A stretch of DNA of 64,000 bases from an uncultured Muribaculaceae bacterium (GTDB lineage: Bacteria > Bacteroidota > Bacteroidia > Bacteroidales > Muribaculaceae), in the NCBI GenBank assembly GCA_947629175.1, contig CANRCT010000001.1:124001-188000 (forward strand). The letters are read 5' to 3'. Below the pieces are notes generated by a model that saw only the letters and a program-made list of their open reading frames with translations, searched no databases and had not been told where the DNA came from. The position numbers and the translations under genes were made by a program. Below, one piece after another: positions 27,138-39,872 of the stretch (positions within the stretch are counted from its first letter, which is position 1; the number at the start of each line of letters is the position of its first letter).

Positions 27138-28573
27138 CCGGAATTCTGATCTACAGGCGACAGGCCGAGCTGTGCGGCCTGCTGGAGAAGGAAATCCATC
27201 GCCGCCTGGCGCTCGTTGGGGATCACTCCGTCGAGTATGGCATCCTTGATAGCCTGTTTCAGCAGTCCTACTTCACGCGAAGGCTGCAGACCGAATATCG
27301 CCATGATTTCGCTGCCGTCGACCGGAGGCTGGAAGTTGCGTATATGATCGCGGGCCTCCACTTCCTCCATCTTGCGCCTGACTGAAGCGAAGTTTTCGAG
27401 ATGCCGCTTCACTTTCTCGGCATTCTTCGACGTGATGTCGGCCTCACAAAGAGTCATGAGGTCGGTGATGTCGTCGCCTGCGTCGTGGAGCAGACGGCGG
27501 ACAGCCGAATCGGTCACGCCCTCTTCGACCAGAGCGATAGGCCGCATGTGGAGCTCAACCATCTTCTGCACGTAGCGCATACGATCGTTCATAGGAAACT
27601 TCATCTGGCGGAAGATACGCGGTATCATCTTGCTGCCTATGAAGTTGTGATTGTGAAATGTCCATCCGAGGGCGTTGTCCCAGCGTTTGGTGACCGGTTT
27701 GGCTATATCGTGAAGCAGGGCGCTCCACCGGAGCCATACGTCATCGGTCTTGGCCGCCACCTTGTCGAGCACTTCGAGTGTGTGAAGGAAGTTGTCCTTA
27801 TGGCCGCGTCCTCTGACCGTCTCCACTCCCGAAAGTGCGTGGAGTTCCGGGAATATCAGTTTGAGCAGACCGGTCCCTTCAAGGAGGCTCCAGCCGAGCG
27901 ACGGGCGAGGGGAGTGCATGATTTTCATCAGTTCGTCCATGATGCGCTCGCGGGTGATGATGGATATGCGCTGGGCGTTGCGTCCGATCGCTTCAAGAGT
28001 TTCCGGAAATATAGTGAAGCCGAGCTGCGTGGCGAATCTTATCGCGCGCATCATTCTCAGCGGATCGTCGCTGAAAGTGATGTCCGGATCGAGCGGAGTG
28101 CGTATTATGCCCGCTTCAAGGTCGGAAATGCCGTCAAAGAGATCGATAAGGTCGCCGAAATTAGCGTTGTTGACACTGACAGCCATCGCGTTGATAGTGA
28201 AGTCGCGACGGCTCAGATCGTCGGTGAGGGTGCCGTCCTCGACGATGGGATTGCGGCTTCTTCTGTCGTAGCTCTCCTTGCGGGCTCCTACAAACTCAAG
28301 CTCCATATCGCCGCGCTTGACCTGAGCGGTGCCGAAATTGCGGAATACGCTCAGGTGTGTGCCCTTGCCCATGCTTTGGGCTACTGCTTCGGCCAGCTCT
28401 ATACCATTGCCCACGCTGACGAAATCAATGTCGACAGAGGGGCGGTCGAGCAACATGTCGCGCACGCAGCCCCCTACGGCATAGCATTCGCGGGAAATAT
28501 CGTCGGCCACAGCGCCGACAGCTTTGAAAATCTTATCTTTCTTTCGCTTGACGATGAGTTCGGTGATGTTCAT
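27131..28573 (-). CDS. cca: CCA tRNA nucleotidyltransferase with HD domain
   Basis: Adds or repairs the 3' CCA end of tRNAs, which the tRNA-Gln gene in this window does not encode. The 480-residue form starts at the ATG at 28573 (MNITELIVKRKK), overlapping the upstream stop as ATGA. The longer frame to 28639 lies inside the peptidase gene. The nucleotidyltransferase head has AVGGCVRDMLL and SVDIDFVSVG with the metal-binding aspartates, then RRDFTINAMAV, and DPLRMMRAIRFATQLGF in the neck. An HD domain follows (WSALLHDIAKP, about 265-350), which is not in all CCA enzymes and can hydrolyse 2',3'-cyclic phosphates. It is the last gene of a long minus-strand operon. Confidence 0.93.
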   Translation of the reverse strand: MNITELIVKRKKDKIFKAVGAVADDISRECYAVGGCVRDMLLDRPSVDIDFVSVGNGIELAEAVAQSMGKGTHLSVFRNFGTAQVKRGDMELEFVGARKESYDRRSRNPIVEDGTLTDDLSRRDFTINAMAVSVNNANFGDLIDLFDGISDLEAGIIRTPLDPDITFSDDPLRMMRAIRFATQLGFTIFPETLEAIGRNAQRISIITRERIMDELMKIMHSPRPSLGWSLLEGTGLLKLIFPELHALSGVETVRGRGHKDNFLHTLEVLDKVAAKTDDVWLRWSALLHDIAKPVTKRWDNALGWTFHNHNFIGSKMIPRIFRQMKFPMNDRMRYVQKMVELHMRPIALVEEGVTDSAVRRLLHDAGDDITDLMTLCEADITSKNAEKVKRHLENFASVRRKMEEVEARDHIRNFQPPVDGSEIMAIFGLQPSREVGLLKQAIKDAILDGVIPNERQAAMDFLLQQAAQLGLSPVDQNSGQ

Positions 28574-29745
28574 GCAAGTAATGTGATGAGCTGCTCGGGA
28601 GCATTGGTGAGGCACTCTGTGCCTGTCGCTCCCACGCAATAAGTATTCTCTACCCCTACGGCTCCGGCTCCGGGAATGACGAATTTAGGCTCGAACGCAA
28701 TGACATTGCCCTCGGCTATGATGTCGCGGCTGCGCGGCGCGATGACCGGAAGCTCGTTGATCTCTATGCCCACTCCGTGGCCTACGAAGCCCGCTTTCTG
28801 GCGGTGGCCCATGAAATATCGTTCGAGCCCAGCCTCGCGTGCCATAGCCTCGGCTGTCGCATACAGGCTGCGTGCCTCCGCTCCCGGGCGTGCGTCGGCC
28901 TGCATCCGGTGGCAGATATCTATCGAGCACTGATGGGCCTTTTCGGCGAGTCCGCTCGTACGCTCGGCTACGAACGTGCGTGTCATATCGGTCATGTAAC
29001 CGGTATAATTACCATTGACGTCGACCATCACGGTGTCGCCGGGACGTATTATCGTCCCGTTGCATCCGACAGGCAGCGACGGATCGAGTCCTTCGCCACC
29101 CATGGCGAAATCGTACGGGGTGGGGGTGTCGGCGTTGTCGCCGGCAAGCACGTTGCCCATATACAGCTCCATCGAGTCGCCGCTGATGCGGAATTGTCCC
29201 AGACATCCTTCCAGACGCGAGATGCGCTCGATCTCAACCTGGAGCTCAAGATCAGTCATACCCTCGCGATATAGATGCGGAATGCGGCGGTAGACTCTCT
29301 CCTGACGGATGCCGCTCTGGCGTATCTTTTCTATTTCCGCCGGGGTCTTGACTGATCTCAGCTGACGCATGGAAGGGGAGAAGTTGATGATTTCCGACCC
29401 TTCGAACACTTTGGAGAGGCGCTGGGCCACGCTCCACGCTGTCACGTCAAGTTCAAGTCCTATGCGGTGTGGAGCGTTGAGTCCGATGGTTCGGGCCATC
29501 TCTTCGGGTTTGCGGATCGTCACGACTCCATCACCTTCAAGATCTACCGGGCGTCTGACAAAATATATCGGGATACCCTCAGGAGTGACGTAGATATATC
29601 CGTCGAATACTCTGCCGGTTAGATAGTAGATGTCGGCATTGTCGGTAATGATGACGGCATCAGTTTTCTCTGCCTCCATCTGTCGGCGCAGCTTATCGAA
29701 TCGCAGTTGAGCCTCCTGCGGGTCAAGAAGATTGAGCGGTTTCAT
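28570..29745 (-). CDS. M24-family Xaa-Pro-type aminopeptidase
   Basis: A 391-residue metallopeptidase of the pita-bread fold that would remove an N-terminal residue before proline in the cytoplasm. The N-terminal creatinase-like domain covers about 1-150 (DAVIITDNADIYYLTG). The catalytic domain has the ligand set: VMVDVNGNYTGYMTDMTRTF with two Asp, GHGVGIEINELP with His, VIAFEPKF with Glu and VGVENTY with Glu. No signal peptide is present. It overlaps gldH by 4 nt upstream and cca by 4 nt downstream, so translation is probably coupled. An activity on other dipeptides or a creatinase-like role cannot be excluded from sequence. Confidence 0.9.
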   Translation of the reverse strand: MKPLNLLDPQEAQLRFDKLRRQMEAEKTDAVIITDNADIYYLTGRVFDGYIYVTPEGIPIYFVRRPVDLEGDGVVTIRKPEEMARTIGLNAPHRIGLELDVTAWSVAQRLSKVFEGSEIINFSPSMRQLRSVKTPAEIEKIRQSGIRQERVYRRIPHLYREGMTDLELQVEIERISRLEGCLGQFRISGDSMELYMGNVLAGDNADTPTPYDFAMGGEGLDPSLPVGCNGTIIRPGDTVMVDVNGNYTGYMTDMTRTFVAERTSGLAEKAHQCSIDICHRMQADARPGAEARSLYATAEAMAREAGLERYFMGHRQKAGFVGHGVGIEINELPVIAPRSRDIIAEGNVIAFEPKFVIPGAGAVGVENTYCVGATGTECLTNAPEQLITLLA

Positions 29746-30227
29746 TTTTCTGTTGGTTGTCCGGAAATTCCGATGATTTCTATACCTTTCAGAGTGTCAA
29801 CACGCATGACATGGCGCAGGTTTACCTTTCTTGCGGTTTTTCCTATGGTAATCCCTGCCGGTCGCTCTATCTGCATTGAAGAGCCGATACCATGACCATA
29901 CCAATGGCCAAAGATGTCGCAGAGATCTATCCCGACCGTATCGCGCCGTGTCCCGTCAATGCTCTCTACGGCAACCTCGATATATATGTTGCGGTAAGGA
30001 TAGCTGTCATTGTGTCGCAGAGCGATGGATAGCGGCTGATCCACGTGTATGGCTGAATCTATTTCGAACGTGACGGTATCTCCATATGCCCATCCCGCCT
30101 CAGGAATGTGAGTGAATCTGCTCACAGAGTCACCGCCGGCGCATGATATGAACGCGATGGCAGCAGCCGTCACGGCCAATATGTCGGCAAATGACTTCTT
30201 TGCGCGATATGTGATGCGTCCGGTCAT
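29742..30227 (-). CDS. gldH: Gliding-motility-type lipoprotein GldH
   Basis: A 161-residue lipoprotein with a signal peptide ending AFISC (Cys29 as lipidation site). The body has the short conserved stretches of the family, such as WAYGDTVTFEI, LRHNDSYPYRNIYIEV and IDLCDIFGHWYGHGIG. In gliding Flavobacteria GldH is needed for motility and type IX-linked functions. Non-gliding Bacteroidales also keep it, so its basic role is probably in the envelope. Overlaps of 4 nt with ricT and with the M24 peptidase gene show one operon. PorU 3 kb away fits with a type IX-competent cell. Confidence 0.85.
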   Translation of the reverse strand: MTGRITYRAKKSFADILAVTAAAIAFISCAGGDSVSRFTHIPEAGWAYGDTVTFEIDSAIHVDQPLSIALRHNDSYPYRNIYIEVAVESIDGTRRDTVGIDLCDIFGHWYGHGIGSSMQIERPAGITIGKTARKVNLRHVMRVDTLKGIEIIGISGQPTEK

Positions 30228-31627
30228 TGGTCTGACTCGCCGATCATACGTTTTGAGGGCGACATGGCTGGCGGCAGATCCTGCTTGGCATTGCGTCCGG
30301 CATCAAGATTTGTATTGTCGGGTGTGTCGCCGGGACGCAGACGCCGCTTCTGGCGCTGCCCTCCGTTCTTCTGGGCGTTTTTTTGCCCTTTGGGTTGTGG
30401 TTGCGTCGGATTTTTCGTCTCTTTTGTGTCCTTGGGCTTTTGAGAGTTCTGATCTTTCTGCTCTCGCTGTTTCTGATTCTGCCCTTCCCTGGCGGATTGT
30501 CCGCCGTTGTCGGATTTGCCTTTGCGGCGTTTTTTCTTTTTGTCAAACCGGGTGATGTCCTGGCCGAGAATGTCGTTGTACTGTTTCTTCTCGGTGTCTT
30601 TGGATTCGCTTTCGCGCTTGAGAGTGAGCGGCTTCTCGCCGTTTTTGTTGAGCTGTATCACCTCGAATGCACGTTCGGCGTCGATGGTCACAAGATTGGC
30701 TGCAATATTCTTGTCGGTCGAGTATGTGATCTCGTGCCGGAACACATCGTATTTGAAGTGATAGTATGTAGCATCGGCAGTTTCGAGACGGATCTCCTTG
30801 GAAGGCATCTTCTTGATGCTCTCCACATAGCTGTCGACCTCGAAATTGAGGCAGCATTTGAGCTTCGCACATTGTCCGGCCAGTTTCTGGGGGTTGAGCG
30901 ATATATCCTGAAAACGGGCGGCCGCAGTGCCTACCGATACGAAGTTTGACATCCAGCTGGCACAGCAGAGAGGGCGTCCGCACGGCCCTATGCCGCCGAT
31001 GCGTCCCGCTTCCTGACGTGCGCCGATCTGACGCATCTCCACGCGGATATGGAATGTCTCCGCAAGCACTTTGATGAGCTGACGGAAGTCAACGCGTTCG
31101 TCGGCGATGTAGTAGAATATCGCTTTGTTTCCGTCGCCCTGATACTCCACGTCGCCGATCTTCATGTTGAGCTTGAGGTCGGCCGCGATTCTGCGGGCGC
31201 GGATCATGGTGTCATTCTCGCGTGCCTTGGCCTCCTCGTATTTTTCGAGATCGCCGCTCTTGGCCTTGCGGAATACACGTTTCAGCTCGGCGTCGGACTT
31301 GACTCCGGCGCGCCGCATCTGCATTCTGACGAGCTTGCCGGTCAGAGTCACTTCGCCGATGTCATGTCCGGGAGATGCCTCTACAGCGACAATGTCGCCG
31401 GCCGCGAGATCAAGATGAGTTGTATTGCGGAAGAATCCCTTTCGGGTGTTTTTGAACTGCACTTCCACAAGCTCGTCGTCAGCCATGCCTCCCGGGACGT
31501 CGGCCAGCCAGTTGTAGCAGTAGAGTTTACCCCTCGGCGCTTCCTTGCCGCCTGTCGGAGACTGTCCGGGAGCAGTGGGCTCGGTATCGGGTGAGTCACT
31601 CCCTTTTTTCGGATCCTGGCTCATCAT
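30224..31627 (-). CDS. ricT: PSP1-domain iron-sulfur protein RicT (YaaT-like)
   Basis: A 467-residue cytoplasmic protein related to Bacillus YaaT/RicT, part of a complex that guides RNA processing by RNase Y. The N-terminal half holds the PSP1 domain (GDIVAVEASPGHDIGEVTL) and two cysteine clusters, GPCGRPLCCASW near 220 and QCAKLKCCLNF near 258, which bind 4Fe-4S clusters in homologues. After about residue 350 it becomes a lysine, glutamine and proline-rich disordered tail. The start overlaps the rny stop by one base (TAATG). Pairing with RNase Y in one operon supports a shared RNA role, although the Bacillus partners RicA and RicF are not seen here. Confidence 0.9.
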   Translation of the reverse strand: MMSQDPKKGSDSPDTEPTAPGQSPTGGKEAPRGKLYCYNWLADVPGGMADDELVEVQFKNTRKGFFRNTTHLDLAAGDIVAVEASPGHDIGEVTLTGKLVRMQMRRAGVKSDAELKRVFRKAKSGDLEKYEEAKARENDTMIRARRIAADLKLNMKIGDVEYQGDGNKAIFYYIADERVDFRQLIKVLAETFHIRVEMRQIGARQEAGRIGGIGPCGRPLCCASWMSNFVSVGTAAARFQDISLNPQKLAGQCAKLKCCLNFEVDSYVESIKKMPSKEIRLETADATYYHFKYDVFRHEITYSTDKNIAANLVTIDAERAFEVIQLNKNGEKPLTLKRESESKDTEKKQYNDILGQDITRFDKKKKRRKGKSDNGGQSAREGQNQKQREQKDQNSQKPKDTKETKNPTQPQPKGQKNAQKNGGQRQKRRLRPGDTPDNTNLDAGRNAKQDLPPAMSPSKRMIGESDQ

Positions 31628-33171
31628 TATTTCGCAAAGCTAACCGAACGGGTCTCGCGGATCACTGTGATCTTGACTTGTCCGGGATATGTCATCTCGT
31701 CCTGAATGCGCTTTGCTATCTCTGCGGAGAGCTTTTCTGTCTCTACGTCGTCGATCTTGTCGGCGCCCACTATGACGCGAAGCTCGCGGCCTGCCTGTAT
31801 CGCATATGTCTTGATGACTCCCGGATATGAGAGAGCGAGTTGCTCAAGGTCGTTGAGACGCTTGATATAGGCCTCAACGATCTCACGGCGAGCGCCGGGG
31901 CGGGCGCCGGATATGGCGTCGCAGACCTGTACGATCGGGGCGAGAAGCGATGTCTGCTCTATCTCGTCGTGATGTGCGCCGATGGCGTTGCAGATCTCGG
32001 GCTTTTCCTTATATTTCTCGGCGAGTTTCATGCCGAGGAGAGCGTGAGGAAGTTCGGGCTCTTCGTCGGGCACTTTGCCTATGTCGTGGAGCAGTCCGGC
32101 GCGGCGCGCTTTCTTCGGATTCAGACCGAGCTCCGAGGCCATCACGGCACAGAGATTGGCTGTCTCGCGGGAGTGTTGCAGCAGATTCTGGCCGTAGCTT
32201 GAGCGATATTTCATCTTTCCGACCAGACGGATGAGGTCGGGGTGAAGTCCGTGGATGCCGAGGTCGATGGCTGTGCGTTTGCCGGTCTCGATAATCTCCT
32301 CTTCGATCTGCTTGCGCACCTTGGCCACTACCTCTTCGATGCGGGCAGGGTGGATGCGGCCGTCGGCCACGAGCTGATGGAGGGCGAGGCGAGCTATCTC
32401 GCGGCGCACGGGGTCGAAGCCGGATAGAACGATGGCTTCGGGAGTGTCGTCGACTATGATCTCGATGCCTGTGGCGGCTTCGAGTGCGCGGATGTTGCGG
32501 CCTTCGCGGCCGATGATGCGGCCCTTGATCTCATCGGAGTCGATCTGGAATACAGTGACGGAGTTTTCGATGGCTGTCTCGGTTGCAACACGCTGTATCG
32601 ACTGCACCACGATGCGCTTCGCCTCCTTATTGGCAGTCATCTTGGCGTCGTCCATGATGTCGTTGATATAGCTTGCGGCGGCGGTCTTCGCCTCGTCCTT
32701 AAGGCTCTCGACGAGCTTTTCTTTGGCTTCTTCGGCTGTAAGTCCGCTTATGTGTTCGAGCTCCTCCTGGGCTTTGTGGCGCAGTGCGTCGAGTTCGGTC
32801 TTCTTGGATTCGGCCTGTGCGAGCTGCTCGTCAAGACGCTGGCGTGTCTGCTCTATCTCGTTGCGTGCCCGCTGGTTTTCGCCCTGCTGCTGGTTGAGCT
32901 GCATCTCTCGCTGCTTGATCTTGCTCTCCGCCTGCTGCACCTTCGATATGCGCTGCTGCGCCTGACGCTCGGCTTCGGCCTTGATTTTGATCTCTTCCTC
33001 GCGTGCTTCGAGCAGGCGGTCTTTTTTTATCACTTCGGCTTCCTTACGGGCTTCGTCGATTATCGTGCGGGCGCGGCTTGTGGCCAGATTGCGCTGCACT
33101 ATCATGGTCGCTACGGCGCCGATGGCAATTGCCAGAATAGCCGTGATCAGAATGATTATTATATTCGTCAT
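31627..33171 (-). CDS. rny: Ribonuclease Y
   Basis: A membrane-anchored endoribonuclease that starts mRNA decay. The 514 residues show an N-terminal membrane helix (about 4-22), a long charged coiled coil (about 30-195), a KH RNA-binding domain with [20 protein letters not shown] near 215-235, and an HD phosphohydrolase domain ([13 protein letters not shown], then [13 protein letters not shown]) near 335-375. This is the standard order and length. It sits directly upstream of ricT. About 104 nt separate it from zapA, a gap in which no strong promoter is visible, so it may be read from the zapA promoter as well. Confidence 0.95.
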   Translation of the reverse strand: MTNIIIILITAILAIAIGAVATMIVQRNLATSRARTIIDEARKEAEVIKKDRLLEAREEEIKIKAEAERQAQQRISKVQQAESKIKQREMQLNQQQGENQRARNEIEQTRQRLDEQLAQAESKKTELDALRHKAQEELEHISGLTAEEAKEKLVESLKDEAKTAAASYINDIMDDAKMTANKEAKRIVVQSIQRVATETAIENSVTVFQIDSDEIKGRIIGREGRNIRALEAATGIEIIVDDTPEAIVLSGFDPVRREIARLALHQLVADGRIHPARIEEVVAKVRKQIEEEIIETGKRTAIDLGIHGLHPDLIRLVGKMKYRSSYGQNLLQHSRETANLCAVMASELGLNPKKARRAGLLHDIGKVPDEEPELPHALLGMKLAEKYKEKPEICNAIGAHHDEIEQTSLLAPIVQVCDAISGARPGARREIVEAYIKRLNDLEQLALSYPGVIKTYAIQAGRELRVIVGADKIDDVETEKLSAEIAKRIQDEMTYPGQVKITVIRETRSVSFAK

Positions 33172-33275
33172 TTCTATATGTCAGTTAGTTTTATAGGTTA
33201 TTACTAAAGATCTCATCGTGTCAATGTGTACGGGCCACGCTTCACGCGGGGCAACGGGTGGCAAGAAAATTACAC

Positions 33276-33593
33276 TTACTCTGTCTCTCCGCCGGCATCA
33301 CGTGCCATATCGCGGGCCAGCATGCTGTCGAGATCGTTCTCAAACGCCGAAAGCATGCGTTCTCCCTCCTCGATCTGGGCTTTCAGAGTCAGATAGCCCT
33401 TGGCATATAGAAACAACACCATGGCCATGACTTCATTCTGCGGGCGGTCGACAAATCTGTCGCGCCATTTCGACCAGCTGGCATTAGCTTCTTTGGCTGC
33501 GGCTCTGAATAATTCCTCCTCGCTTGAGGCGATATTCATTCGGAGCGGAATATCAGCTATTCTTATGTTTATGTATATCTTCCTTTCGTCCAT
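33276..33593 (-). CDS. zapA: Cell division protein ZapA
   Basis: A 105-residue cytosolic protein that crosslinks FtsZ filaments at the division site. It starts MDERKIYINIRIADIPLRMNI, the beta-hairpin head of ZapA, followed by EEELFRAAAKEAN and a C-terminal helix (LTLKAQIEEGERMLSAFEND) that would form the tetramer coiled coil. It is 9 nt after a small coiled-coil gene, in the order common in Bacteroidota. The acidic C-terminal tail ends GGETE. Confident by pattern and context. Confidence 0.9.
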   Translation of the reverse strand: MDERKIYINIRIADIPLRMNIASSEEELFRAAAKEANASWSKWRDRFVDRPQNEVMAMVLFLYAKGYLTLKAQIEEGERMLSAFENDLDSMLARDMARDAGGETE

Positions 33594-33602
33594 TGCACGC
33601 CG

Positions 33603-33896
33603 TTATTCGCCCAGGTCGGCGATACACTTGTCAATGTCCCGTACTAATCCGGCCAACAATGCCCGTGTGGTTTCAGCGTCGCTGCGGCTAGGACTCACCG
33701 AATGCACCACCCTGAGATATTCGTTCTCCTGGCTGAGAAGATCAATGCGCTTCTGCAGTCGCTGGTTGTCGTGCTCAAGCTCTGCGATGCGGATTCCAGC
33801 AGCCGATATGGCTTCTTCGAGCGATTCGTGACGCTTGAGCAATAAGGCGGTCTTGGTGCGCAGGCTGTCGAGGCGTTGCTTCAAATCTGCGGACAT
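33603..33896 (-). CDS. Small coiled-coil protein upstream of zapA
   Basis: A 97-residue protein that is almost wholly a coiled coil (about 3-62: LKQRLDSLRTKTALLLKRHE and then IAELEHDNQRLQKRIDLLSQ). A short second helical region follows (LLAGLVRDIDKCIADL). There is no signal peptide. It directly precedes zapA with a 9-nt gap and lies after a TACTTTTG promoter box. It resembles ZapB in size and shape and could be its functional counterpart at the division septum, but sequence identity to ZapB is not evident, so I give no symbol. Confidence 0.8.
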   Translation of the reverse strand: MSADLKQRLDSLRTKTALLLKRHESLEEAISAAGIRIAELEHDNQRLQKRIDLLSQENEYLRVVHSVSPSRSDAETTRALLAGLVRDIDKCIADLGE

Positions 33897-33914
33897 TATT
33901 AAGCCAATTTTTTA

Positions 33915-33922
33915 CAAAAGTA
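33915..33922 (-). promoter_or_regulatory. -7 promoter box for the coiled-coil/zapA operon
   Basis: The minus strand reads TACTTTTG, which satisfies TAnnTTTG, about 19 nt before the start at 33896. The -33 region has no clear TTTG. Confidence 0.5.
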
Positions 33923-34004
33923 CAATTTTCATTTGTCATATCATAGATGCCCGGATGTTTTTAACAAAAAAAATGACAAAAGAGTGTTGCCGAATGATAA
34001 ACAA

Positions 34005-34043
34005 GGAGGCGCGCCGACATGCAAAAGCATGCGACACGCCTCC
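34005..34043 (-). terminator. Terminator after the GH2 beta-galactosidase gene
   Basis: Long hairpin: outer arms ggaggcg / cgcctcc (34005-34011 and 34037-34043) and inner arms catgc / gcatg around an aaaa loop, with a small internal mismatch. On the minus strand it is followed by TTGTTTAT. It lies 32 nt past the gene's stop. Confidence 0.75.
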
Positions 34044-34074
34044 CGATGATGTTATGGCCGGCAGGCCTTTGATT

Positions 34075-37641
<3,567 letters not shown>

Positions 37642-37666
37642 TTATTGGATGGATTGTTATTTTTCA

Positions 37667-37674
37667 CAAAATTA
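37667..37674 (-). promoter_or_regulatory. -7 promoter box for the GH2 beta-galactosidase gene
   Basis: The minus strand reads TAATTTTG, an exact TAnnTTTG match, about 35 nt before the start codon at 37632. The -33 region is not convincing. Confidence 0.5.
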
Positions 37675-37874
37675 CAAAATCCGTCGGAAATATCGCTCTA
37701 ACAATAAGATGTTTTACGGCTTACTGCTGTGATATTTTGTTTTTTTTGAAGGGAACCTGTAACGCCGGCTCCGGACTCGGGCCTGAAAGAAAGGCGTGAG
37801 CGACCGTAACCGGCGTGATATGTATTTGCCGCGATAGGCGGATGGTCTCGGTGGAGAAGGTTGCGGAATGATTG

Positions 37875-38033
37875 TTATTTCGCCTGTGGGCGGCGGACTC
37901 TTCCCTGCGCTGCCATGACACGCATGCGGTGGGTCAGCAACCTGTTGACAGCAGCCCCTGCGAGGCTGGCGATACACACGGCTCCTATGATCAGGAGCCA
38001 GAGCAGAAACGTATGTAGATCAATTGGCTGCAT
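37875..38033 (-). CDS. Possible small single-pass membrane protein
   Basis: A 52-residue ORF from the ATG at 38033: MQPIDLHTFLLWLLIIGAVC, then CIASLAGAAVNRLLTHR and a basic tail with RVRRPQAK. One hydrophobic helix (about 8-30) followed by a positively charged end predicts an inner-membrane protein with its C-terminus in the cytoplasm. The frame stays open to 38111, but that region is the terminator-like hairpin, so the shorter form is preferred. There is no recognisable promoter and no homologue I can name. It may be a chance ORF in an otherwise empty stretch. Confidence 0.4.
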   Translation of the reverse strand: MQPIDLHTFLLWLLIIGAVCIASLAGAAVNRLLTHRMRVMAAQGRVRRPQAK

Positions 38034-38075
38034 ATTGATTGTTATTTTTTGGAGGGTTGTTGTTACTTTACAACA

Positions 38076-38111
38076 ATGCCCCGTTCCGAATGGTTCGGGG
38101 GAACGGGGCAT
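38076..38111. terminator. Perfect 12-bp hairpin downstream of the POT gene
   Basis: The arms atgccccgttcc (38076-38087) and ggaacggggcat (38100-38111) are fully complementary around a 12-base loop. It lies 30 nt past the POT stop on the minus strand. The T-run is on the plus-strand side (cgttttt, about 38122-38128), so it may act in either direction. A second small inverted repeat (ttgttgt/acaacaa) lies beside it. Confidence 0.65.
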
Positions 38112-38140
38112 CGTTATGATTCGTTTTTAGTCTATCGCGA

Positions 38141-39847
38141 TCAGATCGCGTCGTCCTCTATGTTTTCAAGAGCGTCGCGCTCGGCTTCCGGCGACGGAGA
38201 GTCGGAAGTAGCTGCCTCAAGCTTCTTCATCATCGCGAATATGAAGAGGGCCGAAATGAGACAGATGACGATCAGGATGGCCCATACCATATAGGTCGGG
38301 ATCTTGCCCCAGAGAAGCATCGGGATCGATACGAGGTAGTTGCCGACGGCGGTGGCGGCAAACCATCCGCCCATCATGGAACCCTTGAGCTTCGGAGGAG
38401 CGACCTTGCTGACGAAAGATATGCCCATCGGCGAGAGAAGCAGCTCGGCGAACGTCAGAAGCAGATAGGTGGAGATAAGCCAGTTGGGCGAAACCGAGGC
38501 CTGAGTGCCTACAATCGCGAGCGAGCCGATCAGCATCACTCCGTAGGCCACGGCTGCCATCACCATGCCATAGCCGATCTTGCGCGGGGCCGACGGCTCT
38601 TTTTTCTTGCGTGCGAGCCATCCGAAGAGCGCGAGCGATACCGGAGTGAGGGCTACGACGTAGAAGGGGTTGAACTGCTGGTATTGCTGCGGCTGAATGC
38701 CTGAAACGACTTCAGGGGTCGACGGGTAGATGTAGAACGCCACCGCGGCCGCAAGACCCAGGAATGCCACGCCGCATATCGTGCGGATAAGGCCTTTGGC
38801 CTTGAACATGCCGTAGACGCACCATACGGCGGCGGCTATCATTGTCAGACCGAGGAGATTGAATCCGATGCGGGTCCATCCTGTCGCCTCGGGGGTGGTG
38901 CAGCTCTTGGCAAATTCGGTCAGCGTGGCGCCGTTCTGATGGAATACCATCCAGAAGAATATCACGACCGCGAATACGAGGAAGAGGGCGACTACGCGCT
39001 GCTTGGTCTGCTCGGGCGAGAGTTCGGGGCCGGTCTCGGTCTGTTTCTTTCCTGTGGCCGATGCGTTCTTGTCAGTAATGACGTGGGCATATGCTTTGCG
39101 GCCGAGGAAGTATATCAGGAAGCTGATGATCAGCGATCCGCATGCGACTGCGAAGGCATAGCCGTAGCCGGTGGAGAGGGTCTCGATATAGTGTGAGGCC
39201 CAGGCGGAAATGTCTGTTCCTACCTGCATGCCGCTCGCTTCTGCTGCCGCAGCGAGCTCTGATCCGTTGCCGGCTCCGTCAAGGAAGCTGTTGCACATGG
39301 CGGGAAGTTCGGCGTTATAGACCAGTCCTTGAGCCGACATGGCTTTGTTGCACATGTATGTGGCCATTCCGGGGGCGAACATCGAGCCTACGTTGATGAG
39401 CATGTAGAAGATGGAGAATGCGGAGTCGCGCTGTCCGGCATATTGCGGATTGTTGTAGAGGTCGCCGACCATCACCTGCAGATTGCCTTTGAAGAGGCCG
39501 GTGCCTGTCGCTATCAGCACCAGCGCGGCGCACAGGATGACGAGCGACGTGGTGGAGCGTATGTCAGTGGGTATAGCCATCACGGCGTAGCCCACGAACA
39601 TCACGGCGATACCGGTGACGACGCACTTGGAGAAGCTCCATTTGTCGGCTACCCATCCTCCGACGAGCGGCATGAAATAGACAAGAGCCAGGAATATGGC
39701 GTAGATCTGTCCTGAAACTGTGGAGTCGAATCCGAATTTAGCCTGCAGATACAGCAGGAAGATGGCGAGCATGGTGTAGTAGCCGAATCGCTCGCCGGTG
39801 TTGGCAAGTGACAGGACGCACAGCCCTGCCGAAGGGGATTTTGACAT
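38141..39847 (-). CDS. POT-family peptide transporter
   Basis: A 568-residue inner-membrane proton-coupled importer of di- and tripeptides, with about 12-14 hydrophobic segments. The family's first-helix motif ExxERFxYY appears as NTGERFGYY, with Asn in place of the first Glu. Further signatures are LGGGLADK-like VGGWVADKWSFSK near 60, GTGLFKGNLQVMVGDLY near 115 and FSIFYMLINVGSMFAPG. The acidic C-terminal tail (SPEAERDALENIEDD) is cytoplasmic. It lies 25 nt after sufE and shares its promoter, though the two functions have no obvious link. Peptide uptake fits a proteolytic gut anaerobe. Confidence 0.92.
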   Translation of the reverse strand: MSKSPSAGLCVLSLANTGERFGYYTMLAIFLLYLQAKFGFDSTVSGQIYAIFLALVYFMPLVGGWVADKWSFSKCVVTGIAVMFVGYAVMAIPTDIRSTTSLVILCAALVLIATGTGLFKGNLQVMVGDLYNNPQYAGQRDSAFSIFYMLINVGSMFAPGMATYMCNKAMSAQGLVYNAELPAMCNSFLDGAGNGSELAAAAEASGMQVGTDISAWASHYIETLSTGYGYAFAVACGSLIISFLIYFLGRKAYAHVITDKNASATGKKQTETGPELSPEQTKQRVVALFLVFAVVIFFWMVFHQNGATLTEFAKSCTTPEATGWTRIGFNLLGLTMIAAAVWCVYGMFKAKGLIRTICGVAFLGLAAAVAFYIYPSTPEVVSGIQPQQYQQFNPFYVVALTPVSLALFGWLARKKKEPSAPRKIGYGMVMAAVAYGVMLIGSLAIVGTQASVSPNWLISTYLLLTFAELLLSPMGISFVSKVAPPKLKGSMMGGWFAATAVGNYLVSIPMLLWGKIPTYMVWAILIVICLISALFIFAMMKKLEAATSDSPSPEAERDALENIEDDAI

Positions 39848-39872
39848 GTTGGAATGTTAAGGGGTTAGATTG

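Noticed and set aside
27401..28642. 413-residue plus-strand frame opposite cca
   Set aside because: The minus-strand CCA enzyme motifs are unambiguous. The plus frame has no domain or promoter.
33172..33275. 6S RNA between zapA and rny
   Set aside because: A 104-nt gap is too short for 6S RNA and I cannot see its open-bubble hairpin.
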